This document shows positions 1 through 8,091 of a stretch of DNA of 64,000 nt, piece after piece. Numbering within the stretch: the first letter of the stretch is position 1; the number at the start of each line of letters is the position of its first letter. Origin of the DNA: Oscillospiraceae bacterium (GTDB lineage Bacteria; Bacillota; Clostridia; Oscillospirales; Oscillospiraceae). A program made the translations under genes and the position numbers. The notes under the pieces are model-generated. The model was not told where the DNA came from. It saw only the letters and a list, made by a program, of their open reading frames with translations, and did no database searches. The stretch spans positions 20,289 through 84,288 of the forward strand of contig SVMH01000004.1 in assembly GCA_015067525.1 (NCBI GenBank). The letters run 5' to 3'.

Positions 1-1668
1 CTTGCAGAAGGTGTCGAAATCCACATTCTCAGCGGCGAAGGGCTCGATCTCCAGAGGAGGCAGAGCAGCCTTACGGGCGGCCTCGGCGGCAGCTTCCAGC
101 TCGGCCAAAGCCTTGTCCATATCGATACGGGGGAAGAGGTTGTCGCCCTTGGTGATGGGGGCGGTCTCACTCAGGCTGCCCCATACAGCGGCGCTGTCCC
201 AGCTCTGGGCGGCCTCATCGGCGCCGATCTGGGCAAAGAGCTGGGTCATGCTATCGGGCATGAAGGGGATCAGCAGGATGCCGCAGATGCGGGCGGTCTC
301 CAGCAGGTTGTACAGGACGTGGGCCAGACGGGCGCCGTTGGCCTCCATATCCTTGGCCAGAGCCCAGGGAGCGGTTTCGTCGATATACTTGTTGGCGCGC
401 TGGATGACCTTGAACACATCGGCCAGAGCCGTATGGGGCGCGCAGGCCTCCATATCCTTCTCATAGGTGTTGCGCAGGGCAGAAGCCATGGCGATGAGGT
501 CACTGTCGCAGTCCTGAGGAGCGGCGGGTGCCTTGCAGCCGGCGGGCAGAGCGCCGCCGAAGTACTTATTCACCATGGCGGTGGTGCGGCTGAGGAGGTT
601 GCCCAGGTCGTTGGCAAGGTCGGTGTTGATGGTCTGGATCAGCAGCTCGTTGGAGAAGTTGCCGTCGGAGCCGAAGGGGAAGGTGCGCATCAGGAAGAAG
701 CGCAGGGCATCCACGCCGAACTTTTCAGCCAGAATATAGGGATCCACCACGTTGCCCTTGGACTTACTCATCTTACCGCCGTCCAGCAGCAGCCAGCCGT
801 GACCGAACACGTGCTTGGGCAGGGGCTCATTCATGCTCATGAGCATGGCGGGCCAGATGATGGAGTGGAAGCGGACGATCTCCTTGCCCACGAAGTGGTA
901 GTCAGCGGGCCAGTAGTGATCGTAGTCGTTGTACTTATCATTGAGGTAGCCAAGAGCGGTGATGTAGTTGCTCAGGGCGTCCACCCACACATACACCACG
1001 TGGCCGGGGTCGAAGTCCACCGGCACGCCCCAGGTGAAGCTGGTGCGGGAAACGCACAGGTCCTCAAGGCCCGGCTTGATGAAGTTGTTGACCATTTCAT
1101 TGACGCGGCTGCGGGGCTGCAGGAAATCGGTATCCTCCAGCAGGTGCTGCACGCGGTCAGCGTACTTGCTCAGACGGAAGAAGTAAGCCTCCTCCTCGGC
1201 GTCCTCAACAGGGCGGCCGCAGTCGGGGCACTTGCCGTCCACCAGCTGGCTCTCGGTCCAGAAGCTCTCGCAGGGCTTGCAGTACTTGCCCTTGTAGGAG
1301 CCCTTGTAGATGTCGCCGTTGTCGTACATCTTGCGGAAGATCTTCTGAATAGCGGCAACATGATAATCATCGGTGGTGCGGATGAAGCGGTCGTTGGAAA
1401 TGTTCATCAGCTTCCACAGGTCCAGAATACCGCCTTCGCCTTCCACGATATTGTCCACAAACTGCTGGGGGGTCACGCCGGCGGCGGTGGCCTTGTCCTC
1501 GATCTTCTGGCCGTGCTCGTCGGTGCCGGTGAGGAACATGACGTCGCAGCCGGTCAGGCGCTTATAGCGTGCCATGGCGTCGGTGGCCACGGTGCAGTAG
1601 GTGTGGCCGATGTGCAGCTTGTCGGAGGGATAGTAAATGGGGGTGGTGATGTAGAATTTCTTGCTCAT
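1..1668 (-). CDS. metG: Methionyl-tRNA synthetase, partial (3' end outside window)
   Basis: The enzyme charges tRNA-Met with methionine in the cytosol. The minus-strand frame is open from ATG 1668 to the window edge, giving 556 codons without a stop. The class I motif HIGHTY is near residue 20 and KMSKSKG near residue 300. A four-cysteine zinc knuckle (CKPC...CPDC) lies near residues 128-148 inside the catalytic domain. The visible part covers the catalytic and anticodon-binding domains; a C-terminal tRNA-binding extension, common in Firmicutes, would lie outside. An AAGGAG site precedes the ATG. The gene sits behind a T-box leader, so expression should respond to uncharged tRNA-Met. The ORF track misses it because it has no stop in the window. 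Confidence 0.96.
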   Translation of the reverse strand, partial: MSKKFYITTPIYYPSDKLHIGHTYCTVATDAMARYKRLTGCDVMFLTGTDEHGQKIEDKATAAGVTPQQFVDNIVEGEGGILDLWKLMNISNDRFIRTTDDYHVAAIQKIFRKMYDNGDIYKGSYKGKYCKPCESFWTESQLVDGKCPDCGRPVEDAEEEAYFFRLSKYADRVQHLLEDTDFLQPRSRVNEMVNNFIKPGLEDLCVSRTSFTWGVPVDFDPGHVVYVWVDALSNYITALGYLNDKYNDYDHYWPADYHFVGKEIVRFHSIIWPAMLMSMNEPLPKHVFGHGWLLLDGGKMSKSKGNVVDPYILAEKFGVDALRFFLMRTFPFGSDGNFSNELLIQTINTDLANDLGNLLSRTTAMVNKYFGGALPAGCKAPAAPQDCDSDLIAMASALRNTYEKDMEACAPHTALADVFKVIQRANKYIDETAPWALAKDMEANGARLAHVLYNLLETARICGILLIPFMPDSMTQLFAQIGADEAAQSWDSAAVWGSLSETAPITKGDNLFPRIDMDKALAELEAAAEAARKAALPPLEIEPFAAENVDFDTFCK

Positions 1669-1748
1669 GGGCTTATCTCCTTTTCCGCCGCGGCGAATGG
1701 AACCACGGCTTAAAATATTTTGTGGATAAAAACGGGCGGATATGCAAC

Positions 1749-1994
1749 AAAAAACGCCCCTGACGAATGTCAAGGGCGACAAAAAGCCGCGGTACCACCT
1801 TGGTTCGCCGCCCGGGGACGGCCTCCTTCACGCTGTCACGGGCGTACCCGTCCCCACCTAAGATCACTCCTCAGCAGGGCGGCTCCGGGGCCATGTTCAC
1901 CGGCGTTTCACGCGTCCGCTTTCACCTGACCGGACTCTCTTTCGGCGCTTTGCGCTGGCTACTCTTCCCATCACTGCCTTTTGCCATATTCACC
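1749..1994 (-). promoter_or_regulatory. T-box riboswitch of metG, methionine specifier
   Basis: Read on the minus strand, the leader contains an AGUA-box-like GAAGAGUAG, then a specifier-loop region GUGAACAUGG in which AUG (1892-1894) is the likely Met codon. The conserved T-box AAGGUGGUACCGCGG is at 1801-1787. An intrinsic terminator CGCCCUUGACAUUCGUCAGGGGCG with a U run follows at 1778-1749. Uncharged tRNA-Met should stabilise the antiterminator and allow metG transcription. The T-box motif and terminator are seen directly; the specifier is inferred from its position. Confidence 0.9.
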
Positions 1995-1999
1995 AGAAC

Positions 2000-2028
2000 A
2001 GATTACCTTAAAATGTGGGATTTGTCAA
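2000..2028 (-). promoter_or_regulatory. metG promoter
   Basis: Minus-strand TTGACA (2028-2023) and TAATCT (2005-2000) are separated by 17 bp. Transcription would begin a few bases before the T-box leader. Confidence 0.8.
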
Positions 2029-2124
2029 TAAAGGGGTTGGCAAATTGTTGCAAAAGGCGCTTTCCTTTCCGGCGGTGTGTGGTATACTGAGGGCGAAAAA
2101 TAAAAAACGAAAAGGAGCAACGAT

Positions 2125-2874
2125 ATGAAACTGGTTTCCTGGAACGTCAACGGCCTGCGTGCCGTGCTGGGCAAGGGCTTCCTTGATTATGTGGCCGCCG
2201 AAAATCCCGATGTCATCTGCCTGCAGGAGACGAAGCTGCAGCCGGAGCAGGCGGTATTTGATTTGGACGGCTACCACCGCTTTTTCAACTCCGCCGACAA
2301 AAAGGGCTACTCCGGCACCGCGATCCTGACAAAGGAGGCGCCCCTGTCCGTCACCTATGACTTCGGCGACGATATCCACCGTCACGAGGGGCGCATCATC
2401 ACCGCCGAATATCCCGACTTCTATCTGGTGTGCTGCTATACGCCCAACTCCCAGGACGGCCTCAAGCGCCTTGACTACCGTATGCAGTGGGAGAACGATC
2501 TGCGCGCCTACCTCAAGGAGCTGGACGCCGTCAAGCCGGTGGTCTACTGCGGCGATCTGAATGTGGCCCATGAGGAGATCGACATCAAAAACCCCAAAAC
2601 CAACCGGAAAAACGCCGGCTTTACGGATGAAGAGCGCGCGAAAATGACGGAGCTGCTCTCCTCCGGCTTTGCCGACACCTACCGCAGCCTCCACCCCGAC
2701 AGGGTGGAGTACTCCTGGTGGAGCTACCGCTTCAACGCCCGGGCCAACAACGCCGGCTGGCGCATCGACTATTTTGTGGTGTCCGAACGGCTGCTGCCTC
2801 GCGTTACTGAGGCGGCCATCCGCACGGAGGTAATGGGCAGCGACCACTGCCCCGTGGTGCTGGAGCTGGAGTGA
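2125..2874 (+). CDS. xthA: Exodeoxyribonuclease III (AP endonuclease)
   Basis: A base-excision-repair enzyme that cuts DNA 5' of abasic sites and removes 3' blocking groups. The 249-residue length is typical of the ExoA/XthA family. Visible family motifs are WNVNGLR at the N-terminus, metal-binding Glu35 in LQETK, GDLNVAHEEID in the middle, the NNAGWRIDY loop, and a C-terminal GSDHCPV with the catalytic His. The start follows AAAGGAGC. A TATACT element at 2083-2088 gives a likely promoter with a poor -35. The gene is monocistronic, with a terminator just after the stop. Confidence 0.95.
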   Translation: MKLVSWNVNGLRAVLGKGFLDYVAAENPDVICLQETKLQPEQAVFDLDGYHRFFNSADKKGYSGTAILTKEAPLSVTYDFGDDIHRHEGRIITAEYPDFYLVCCYTPNSQDGLKRLDYRMQWENDLRAYLKELDAVKPVVYCGDLNVAHEEIDIKNPKTNRKNAGFTDEERAKMTELLSSGFADTYRSLHPDRVEYSWWSYRFNARANNAGWRIDYFVVSERLLPRVTEAAIRTEVMGSDHCPVVLELE

Positions 2875-2885
2875 AACAGCAAGCC

Positions 2886-2920
2886 AACGTGCCGCAGCTT
2901 ATGCTGCGGCACGTTTCTTT
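2886..2920 (+). terminator. Intrinsic terminator after xthA
   Basis: AACGTGCCGCAGC/GCTGCGGCACGTT stem with a TTAT loop, followed by TTCTTT. Confidence 0.85.
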
Positions 2921-2953
2921 GCGCCTTTTTGCCAGAACCTTCCGCGGCGGGGG

Positions 2954-2982
2954 TTGCAATTTCCCTGCGGACATAGTATACT
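2954..2982 (+). promoter_or_regulatory. ackA promoter
   Basis: TTGCAA (2954-2959) and TATACT (2977-2982) with a 17-bp spacer, about 80 bases before the ackA start. Confidence 0.75.
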
Positions 2983-3062
2983 GAATTTTAGCGGATTTCT
3001 CTGCATTTATTGTGAAAGTAATAACAAAATCACATAAAATAACAAACTGGAGGAGAAACATC

Positions 3063-4268
3063 ATGAAAGTTCTGGTTATCAACTGCGGCTCTTCTTCCCT
3101 GAAGTATCAGCTGATCGATATGGACGGCGAGAAGGTCCTGTGCAAGGGCCTGTGTGACCGTATCGGCATGGAAGGCAGCTGCATCATCCACAAGGTGGAC
3201 GGCAGCAAGACCGAGGTCCTCACCCCCTTCCCCACCCACACCGAGGCTTTTGAGAAGGTCGTTGAGATGATGACTTCCGGCGCCGGCAAGGTGATCGACG
3301 ATGTCAGCGAGATTGGTGCCATCGGCCACCGCGGCGTGCACGGCGGCGAGAAGTTCCGCGAGAGCGCTCTGGTCACCGAGGAGCTGATCGCCACCTACGA
3401 GGAGCTGAGCTCCCTGGCTCCCCTGCACAACCCCGCCGGCGTGCTGGGTATGCGCGCTGCCCAGAAGGTGTTTGGCGACCTACCCAACGTCATGGTGTTC
3501 GACACTGCTTTCCATTCCACCATGCCTCCCAAGGCCTTCATGTACGGTGTGCCCTACGAGTACTATGAGAAGTTCGGCGTCCGCCGCTACGGCTTCCACG
3601 GCACCTCTCACCGCTATATCTCTCTGGCCGCTGCCGAGTATCTGGGCAAGGATCCTTCCGAGCTGAAGATCGTCACCTGCCATCTGGGCAACGGCTCCTC
3701 CATCGCCGCTGTGGACGGCGGCAAGGTGGTGGATACCTCCATGGGTATGACTCCTCTGGCCGGCCTGCTGATGGGCACCCGCGCCGGCGACATGGACCCC
3801 TCCATCCCCGGCTATCTGATGCAGCGCACCGGTAAGTCCGCCGCTGAGATCGACACCATCCTGAACAAGAAGTCCGGCCTGGCCGGCGTGTCCGGTGTGT
3901 CCAGCGACAAGCGCGACCTGGAGAACGCTGCCAACGAGGGCAACGAGCGTGCCATTCTGGCCAATGATATGCTCAACTACGAGATCAAGAAGTACATCGG
4001 TTCCTACGCTGCCGCCATGGGCGGTGTGGACTGCGTGATCTTCACCGGCGGTATCGGCGAGAACGACGCCATGCTGCGTGCCGCTGTCTGCGAGAACATG
4101 GAGTTCCTGGGCATCGCCATCGACGCCGAGCGCAACAAGCTGCGCGGCATGGATATCAACGACATCAGCGCCGAGGGCGCCCGCGTCAAGGTGCTGGTCA
4201 TCGCCACCGACGAGGAAATGATGATCGCCCGCGACACTCTGGCTATTGCCACTGCCGCTGCCAAGTAA
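3063..4268 (+). CDS. ackA: Acetate kinase
   Basis: Interconverts acetyl phosphate plus ADP with acetate plus ATP, the substrate-level ATP step of acetate fermentation. The ORF track starts upstream at 3012, but ATG 3063 has a GGAGGAGAAACATC ribosome site and gives the family's MKVLVINCGSSSLK start; length is 401 residues. ASKHA-fold motifs are clear: GHRGVHGG, RRYGFHGTSH, CHLGNGSS, MGTRAGDMDP and FTGGIGEND. Codon use is strongly biased to a few codons, as in ppdK, which suggests high expression. No phosphotransacetylase gene is adjacent; the gene has its own promoter and terminator. Confidence 0.97.
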   Translation: MKVLVINCGSSSLKYQLIDMDGEKVLCKGLCDRIGMEGSCIIHKVDGSKTEVLTPFPTHTEAFEKVVEMMTSGAGKVIDDVSEIGAIGHRGVHGGEKFRESALVTEELIATYEELSSLAPLHNPAGVLGMRAAQKVFGDLPNVMVFDTAFHSTMPPKAFMYGVPYEYYEKFGVRRYGFHGTSHRYISLAAAEYLGKDPSELKIVTCHLGNGSSIAAVDGGKVVDTSMGMTPLAGLLMGTRAGDMDPSIPGYLMQRTGKSAAEIDTILNKKSGLAGVSGVSSDKRDLENAANEGNERAILANDMLNYEIKKYIGSYAAAMGGVDCVIFTGGIGENDAMLRAAVCENMEFLGIAIDAERNKLRGMDINDISAEGARVKVLVIATDEEMMIARDTLAIATAAAK

Positions 4269-4285
4269 AAAATCCCGCATTGCCA

Positions 4286-4322
4286 AAGCCGCCGCTTCTC
4301 AGGAAGCGGCGGCTTTTCTTTT
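4286..4322 (+). terminator. Intrinsic terminator after ackA
   Basis: AAGCCGCCGCTTC/GAAGCGGCGGCTT stem with TCAG loop and a TTTTCTTTT tail. Confidence 0.9.
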
Positions 4323-4354
4323 GGAAGGGGCTGTGGTATAATGAAAAAAAACGC

Positions 4355-4385
4355 TTGACTGTCAGGCAGCTTGATGCCTTACCAT
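4355..4385 (+). promoter_or_regulatory. MerR-type promoter and operator with 19-bp spacer
   Basis: TTGACT (4355-4360) and TACCAT (4380-4385) are 19 bp apart, the over-long spacing typical of MerR-activated promoters. The spacer holds a perfect inverted repeat AGGCA-N6-TGCCT (4364-4379) centred between the two elements. It lies 25 bases before the MerR-family gene, so autoregulation is likely. A separate TATAAT at 4337-4342 may be a second promoter. Confidence 0.6.
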
Positions 4386-4410
4386 AGCGGCAGAAAGGCA
4401 GGTGTGTACC

Positions 4411-5358
4411 GTGAATATCAAGGAAATCGAGACAAAAACGGGACTGGAACGCGCCACCGTCCGCTACTATGAGGAGGAAGGTCTGCTGCAGCCCCACAGG
4501 CGTCCCAACGGATACCGGGATTATTCGCAGGAGGATCTGGCTACGCTGCAGCGCATCCGCTTTCTTCGGCAGCTGGGACTGACGCTGGAGGAGATCGGCC
4601 GCGTACAGCGGGGCGAAACGCAGCTGAGCGAGGCCATGGAACGGCGGCTGGCAGAGCTGGTGCGGCAGAGCGAGGAAAACCAGCGCCGCAGCGCCATCTG
4701 CCGCACACTGCGGGATGAGGGCGTGACCTGGCAGACGCTGGACGCGGAAAAATACGAAAAGGCTCTGCCTCAGGAGAAAAAGAAAGTCTACACCCCGCCG
4801 GAGCGGATCCCGGGCCATCCGTGGCGGCGGATCCTGGCGCGGCTGCTGGACGTGCTGATCAGCGCGGTGCTGCCGTGGGCGGCGTTTATCGCCATGTTTC
4901 GCGCCATGCTCGATGCACCCGCCACGGACGGCGAGAACGTGCTTCTGTTTTTCTCCGTTATGGTGCTGGCGCTGGGTACGATCGTTATTGAGATCTTTGG
5001 CGAGGCGCTGGCGCTGCGCGTAACGGGCACCACACTGGGCAAATGGCTCATGGGCATTTCGCTGGAGGATCGGGACGGCTGTCGTCCGGATTTTGCCGAG
5101 GCAAGGCACCGCGCCCGGAGGGTCTATTTCCCGGCCTTCGACCAGTGGGCGGATGAATGGAAGCACAATAACGTGTATCTCTACTGGCAGTGGTTCGACC
5201 GCTGCGAGCGGGGCGAGGATCTGCCGTGGGAGGAATATCAGTGGCTCAGCGTGGTATACCACGAATTGCCGCTGTGGAAAAAGATCGGCTACGGCGTGTC
5301 GCTCACAGGTGTGTGCGCGGCGCTGGTGGTGATCGTAAAATGCATTTTTGGCGCATAA
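4411..5358 (+). CDS. MerR-family regulator fused to an RDD-like membrane domain
   Basis: Residues 1-70 form a MerR winged helix (start NIKEIETKTG, then RYYEEEGLL and NGYRDYS). A coiled dimerisation helix extends to about 105. From about 138 the protein becomes RDD-like: RRILARLLDVLI begins a membrane helix, a second spans roughly 176-202, then the typical TTLGKWLMGISL, and a third helix lies near 290-312. It is thus probably a DNA-binding regulator anchored in the membrane; its ligand is unknown. GTG 4411 is preferred over GTG 4402 because GGCAGG is then about 8 bases upstream. It leads a tight rightward cluster with a monooxygenase, TatD and a methyltransferase. Confidence 0.8.
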   Translation: MNIKEIETKTGLERATVRYYEEEGLLQPHRRPNGYRDYSQEDLATLQRIRFLRQLGLTLEEIGRVQRGETQLSEAMERRLAELVRQSEENQRRSAICRTLRDEGVTWQTLDAEKYEKALPQEKKKVYTPPERIPGHPWRRILARLLDVLISAVLPWAAFIAMFRAMLDAPATDGENVLLFFSVMVLALGTIVIEIFGEALALRVTGTTLGKWLMGISLEDRDGCRPDFAEARHRARRVYFPAFDQWADEWKHNNVYLYWQWFDRCERGEDLPWEEYQWLSVVYHELPLWKKIGYGVSLTGVCAALVVIVKCIFGA

Positions 5359-5374
5359 ACAGGAGAAAAAAACC

Positions 5375-5677
5375 ATGGAACTGACCTTACATGTGACCTA
5401 TACGGCCAAGCCCGGCTGCCGCGAGAGCTTTGTGCGGCAGGTGGTGACGCAGGGCATCCTGACCGCCATCCGGAATGAGGCGGGCTGTCTTGCCTATGAC
5501 TACTATTTCTCCGCCCAGGATGAAAACGTGGTGCTGCTGGTGGAGCGGTGGGAGAGCGAAGCCCATCAGCGCGTCCACATGCAGCAGCCCCACATGGCGG
5601 ACCTGCGAAAGCTGAAGGAAACCTATATTGATTCGGTGCGCCTTGTAAAGGTGCAGGAGGAAGACTATGCTGTTTGA
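5375..5677 (+). CDS. Antibiotic biosynthesis monooxygenase-like (ABM fold) protein
   Basis: A 100-residue protein of the dimeric alpha-beta ABM/quinol-monooxygenase fold. It has the family's order of elements: a beta strand with TYTAKPGCRE, helix FVRQVVTQG, NEAGCLAYDYYFS, and LLVERWESEAHQRVHMQ. The substrate cannot be predicted; members act on quinols or haem, or only bind ligands. ATG 5375 follows AGGAG; the ORF-track start at 5348 lies inside the upstream gene. It overlaps tatD by 11 bases, which implies co-translation in the operon begun by the MerR-type gene. Confidence 0.8.
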   Translation: MELTLHVTYTAKPGCRESFVRQVVTQGILTAIRNEAGCLAYDYYFSAQDENVVLLVERWESEAHQRVHMQQPHMADLRKLKETYIDSVRLVKVQEEDYAV

Positions 5678-6431
5678 CACCCATGCCCACTACGATGACG
5701 ACTGGTTTGACGAGGATCGCGATGCCCTGCTCTCTTCCATGCCGGAGCGCGGTGTGGGCCTGATCGTCAACCCCGGCATCACCGTGGAGACCAGCCGCAT
5801 GGCCATCGCCATGGCAGAGCAATACCCCCATATGTATGCCGCCGTGGGTATCCATCCCGAGAACTGCCACGATTTTGTGCCCGCGCATATTGACGAGCTC
5901 CGCGAACTGGCGCGCCACCCCAAGGTGGTGGCTATCGGTGAGATCGGCCTGGACTACTACTGGGATACCAATCCCCCCAAGGAGTTTCAGCAGGAAGTGC
6001 TGCGCGCCCAGATGGCGCTGGCCCAGGAGCTGCAGCTGCCGGTCATTATCCATGACCGGGACGCCCACGCTGACACGCTGGCCATCGTCAAGGAGTTCCC
6101 CGAGGTGACAGGCGTGTTCCACTGCTATTCCGGCAGCGTGGAGGATGCCCGCACACTGGTGAAGATGGGCTGGATGCTGTCGTTCAACGGGGCGGCCACC
6201 TTCAAAAACGCCCGCAAGGCGCCGGAGGTCATCGCCGAAGTACCGCTGGAACGGCTGATGATCGAGACGGACGCGCCCTATCTGGCGCCGGTGCCCCACC
6301 GCGGCAAGCGCAACGACTCTTCCCTTGTGCATCTGGTGGCGGAAAAGATCGCCCAGATCAAGGGTCTGACGGCGGAGGAAGTGGAAAAAGCCACGTGGGA
6401 CAACGGCAAGCGGTTTTTCAACATTCCGTAA
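5667..6431 (+). CDS. tatD: TatD-family metal-dependent hydrolase (putative DNase)
   Basis: A TIM-barrel amidohydrolase, 254 residues, of the TatD/YcfH group, linked to 3'-5' DNA exonuclease and D-aminoacyl-tRNA deacylase roles. Metal-site motifs are present in order: DTHAHYD at the N-terminus, GEIGLDYYW near residue 92, the His of VIIHDRDAH, VFHCYSG, and ETDAPYLAP with PHRGKRN near the end. The start codon lies inside the 3' end of the preceding monooxygenase gene. In many Firmicutes tatD sits by metG, and here metG is only 4 kb away on the other strand. Confidence 0.92.
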   Translation: MLFDTHAHYDDDWFDEDRDALLSSMPERGVGLIVNPGITVETSRMAIAMAEQYPHMYAAVGIHPENCHDFVPAHIDELRELARHPKVVAIGEIGLDYYWDTNPPKEFQQEVLRAQMALAQELQLPVIIHDRDAHADTLAIVKEFPEVTGVFHCYSGSVEDARTLVKMGWMLSFNGAATFKNARKAPEVIAEVPLERLMIETDAPYLAPVPHRGKRNDSSLVHLVAEKIAQIKGLTAEEVEKATWDNGKRFFNIP

Positions 6432-6445
6432 AAGGAGCAGGCTTC

Positions 6446-7201
6446 ATGAACATTACACAGACGTTTTACGATACGCTGGCCACCCAGTACGACAAGCTCT
6501 TTGCCAACTGGCAGGCCACCACAAAGGAGCAGGCGGTCATTTTGGACAGCCTCTTTCGACAGTCGGGGTTTGACACCTCGGCCCGCGTGCTGGATTGTGC
6601 CTGCGGCATCGGCACGCAGGCCATCGGCCTTGCGGCGCTGGGATATGCTGTCACCGCGTCGGACATCAGTGACGGCGAGCTTGCCCAGGCAAAAGAGCGC
6701 TCTGCGAAGAACGATGTACAGATCCGGTTTGAACACGCCGATTTCTGTGCCCTGTCGCAGACCTTTTCGGAAAGCTTTGATATTGTGATTGCCATGGATA
6801 ACGCCCTGCCCCATATGCTCTCCCACGAAAAGCTGGAAGCGGCTGTTCAAAGCATGGTGGGCCAGCTGGCCTCGGGCGGTCTGTTTGTTGCCAGCATCCG
6901 GGATTATGACGCGCTGCTGGAGAGTAAGCCCCCCTATTCCCCGCCTTATATCCACAAAACGGACAAGGGGCAGAGGGTTTCTTTCCAGACGTGGGACTGG
7001 GAAGGTGACCACTACCGGCTGGTCCAGTATATCATCGACGATGAGGGCGCGCTGCAGGTGAGCAAGTTTGCCTGTGAATACCGGGCAACGCGCCGCGAGG
7101 AGCTGACGCAGCTGCTGTATGCTGCCGGCTGCCGCGAGGTTGTGTGGAAACTTCCGGAGGAAACGGGATTCTACCAGCCCATTGTGGTGGCCAAAAAGTA
7201 A
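6446..7201 (+). CDS. Class I SAM-dependent methyltransferase
   Basis: A 251-residue Rossmann-fold methyltransferase. Motif I is VLDCACGIGTQAIGLA near residue 50, the acidic loop is TASDIS, and IVIAMDNALPH matches the post-II strand. The substrate is unknown; the shape resembles small-molecule (glycine/sarcosine-like) methyltransferases more than rRNA enzymes, but this is only an impression. ATG 6446 has AAAGGAGC 8 bases upstream; the ORF-track start at 6395 overlaps tatD. It is the last gene of the MerR-led cluster. Confidence 0.88.
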   Translation: MNITQTFYDTLATQYDKLFANWQATTKEQAVILDSLFRQSGFDTSARVLDCACGIGTQAIGLAALGYAVTASDISDGELAQAKERSAKNDVQIRFEHADFCALSQTFSESFDIVIAMDNALPHMLSHEKLEAAVQSMVGQLASGGLFVASIRDYDALLESKPPYSPPYIHKTDKGQRVSFQTWDWEGDHYRLVQYIIDDEGALQVSKFACEYRATRREELTQLLYAAGCREVVWKLPEETGFYQPIVVAKK

Positions 7202-7204
7202 AAA

Positions 7205-7240
7205 AAGTCAGGCTGCTGATACAGCCTGACTTTTCTTTTT
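7205..7240. terminator. Bidirectional intrinsic terminator
   Basis: AAGTCAGGCTG/CAGCCTGACTT stem with T runs on both strands, between convergent genes. Confidence 0.9.
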
Positions 7241-8085
7241 TAATAAAGCTGGTCGATAATGGAAATCATCTCGGCGGTGGCGTCGTCCCAGCAGTTGGAG
7301 AGGATGCGCACGCCGGGCACAGCCTTGACGCTGTCGATGGCGTTGAGGGGGCAGAAGCCCATGTGAGCGAACGCAAGCATGGGGATATCGTTGGCGTGGT
7401 CGCCCATGGTGTAGACGTGGCGCTGTTCAATGCCCAGAAGCTGGGCCAGCTTTTGCACCATGCCGCCCTTGTTGGCGCCGTGGACGGTGACCTCCAGCAG
7501 ATGGTCGGAAGAGGATACTACCTCATACTCGCCGCACCAGGGGCGCGTGGCGATGAAATCCAGCACCTTCTGCTGCACATCCAGCGGCTCTTCAAACACT
7601 ACCTTCAAAATGGGAGAGGGTGCATCGTAGATAGAGGGCAGCGTCACGGCGGGCAGATGGGTCATGTGCTTGTGGCGCTCGGTCAGCTCGTTGGGGTTGA
7701 CCACGAAAATGGAGTTGTTGTCGTGGTAGACCTTGAAGGCCAGCTTGCCTACCGCGTTCAGAATTTCGGTGACATGCTCACGGATGGCCTCGGGCAAAAA
7801 GGCGGTGTAGAGGTATTTTCCGGCGGTGTAATCGTAAATGGCGGCGCCGTTAAAGAGCACGGTGGGGCCATTCATGGGCACGTCGGCGCGCACTGCGTCA
7901 AAGGCGGGCAGAGCCCGGCCGGTGGACACGGAGAAAATGCCGCCCTCGGCCATGAAATACTCCACCGCCTTGCGGTTTTTCTCCGACACAGGGGGTGGGG
8001 GCGTGCCGGTGAACAAAGAACCCTCGGTAAAGGCCATGGTATTGTCGTAATCGCTGGCAATCAGCACGCCGTCAAACTTTCCCAT
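7240..8085 (-). CDS. Cof-type HAD-IIB phosphatase
   Basis: A 281-residue HAD hydrolase with motif I ASDYDNTMAF at the start, motif II SVSTGRA near residue 55, and the Cof C-terminal signature VTVHGANKGG followed by TMGDHANDIPML. It probably dephosphorylates sugar phosphates or cofactor-type phosphates; specificity is unknown. The first aspartate motif has Tyr at the second position (DYDNT), a common variant. It lies 6 bases downstream of ricT and closes the leftward holB-ricT-HAD operon. Confidence 0.9.
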   Translation of the reverse strand: MGKFDGVLIASDYDNTMAFTEGSLFTGTPPPPVSEKNRKAVEYFMAEGGIFSVSTGRALPAFDAVRADVPMNGPTVLFNGAAIYDYTAGKYLYTAFLPEAIREHVTEILNAVGKLAFKVYHDNNSIFVVNPNELTERHKHMTHLPAVTLPSIYDAPSPILKVVFEEPLDVQQKVLDFIATRPWCGEYEVVSSSDHLLEVTVHGANKGGMVQKLAQLLGIEQRHVYTMGDHANDIPMLAFAHMGFCPLNAIDSVKAVPGVRILSNCWDDATAEMISIIDQLY

Positions 8086-8091
8086 GCTGTG

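Noticed and set aside
319-1713. 464-codon plus-strand frame opposite metG
   Set aside because: Antisense shadow of the GC-rich metG frame; Val/Gly/His-rich translation with no domain and no ribosome site.
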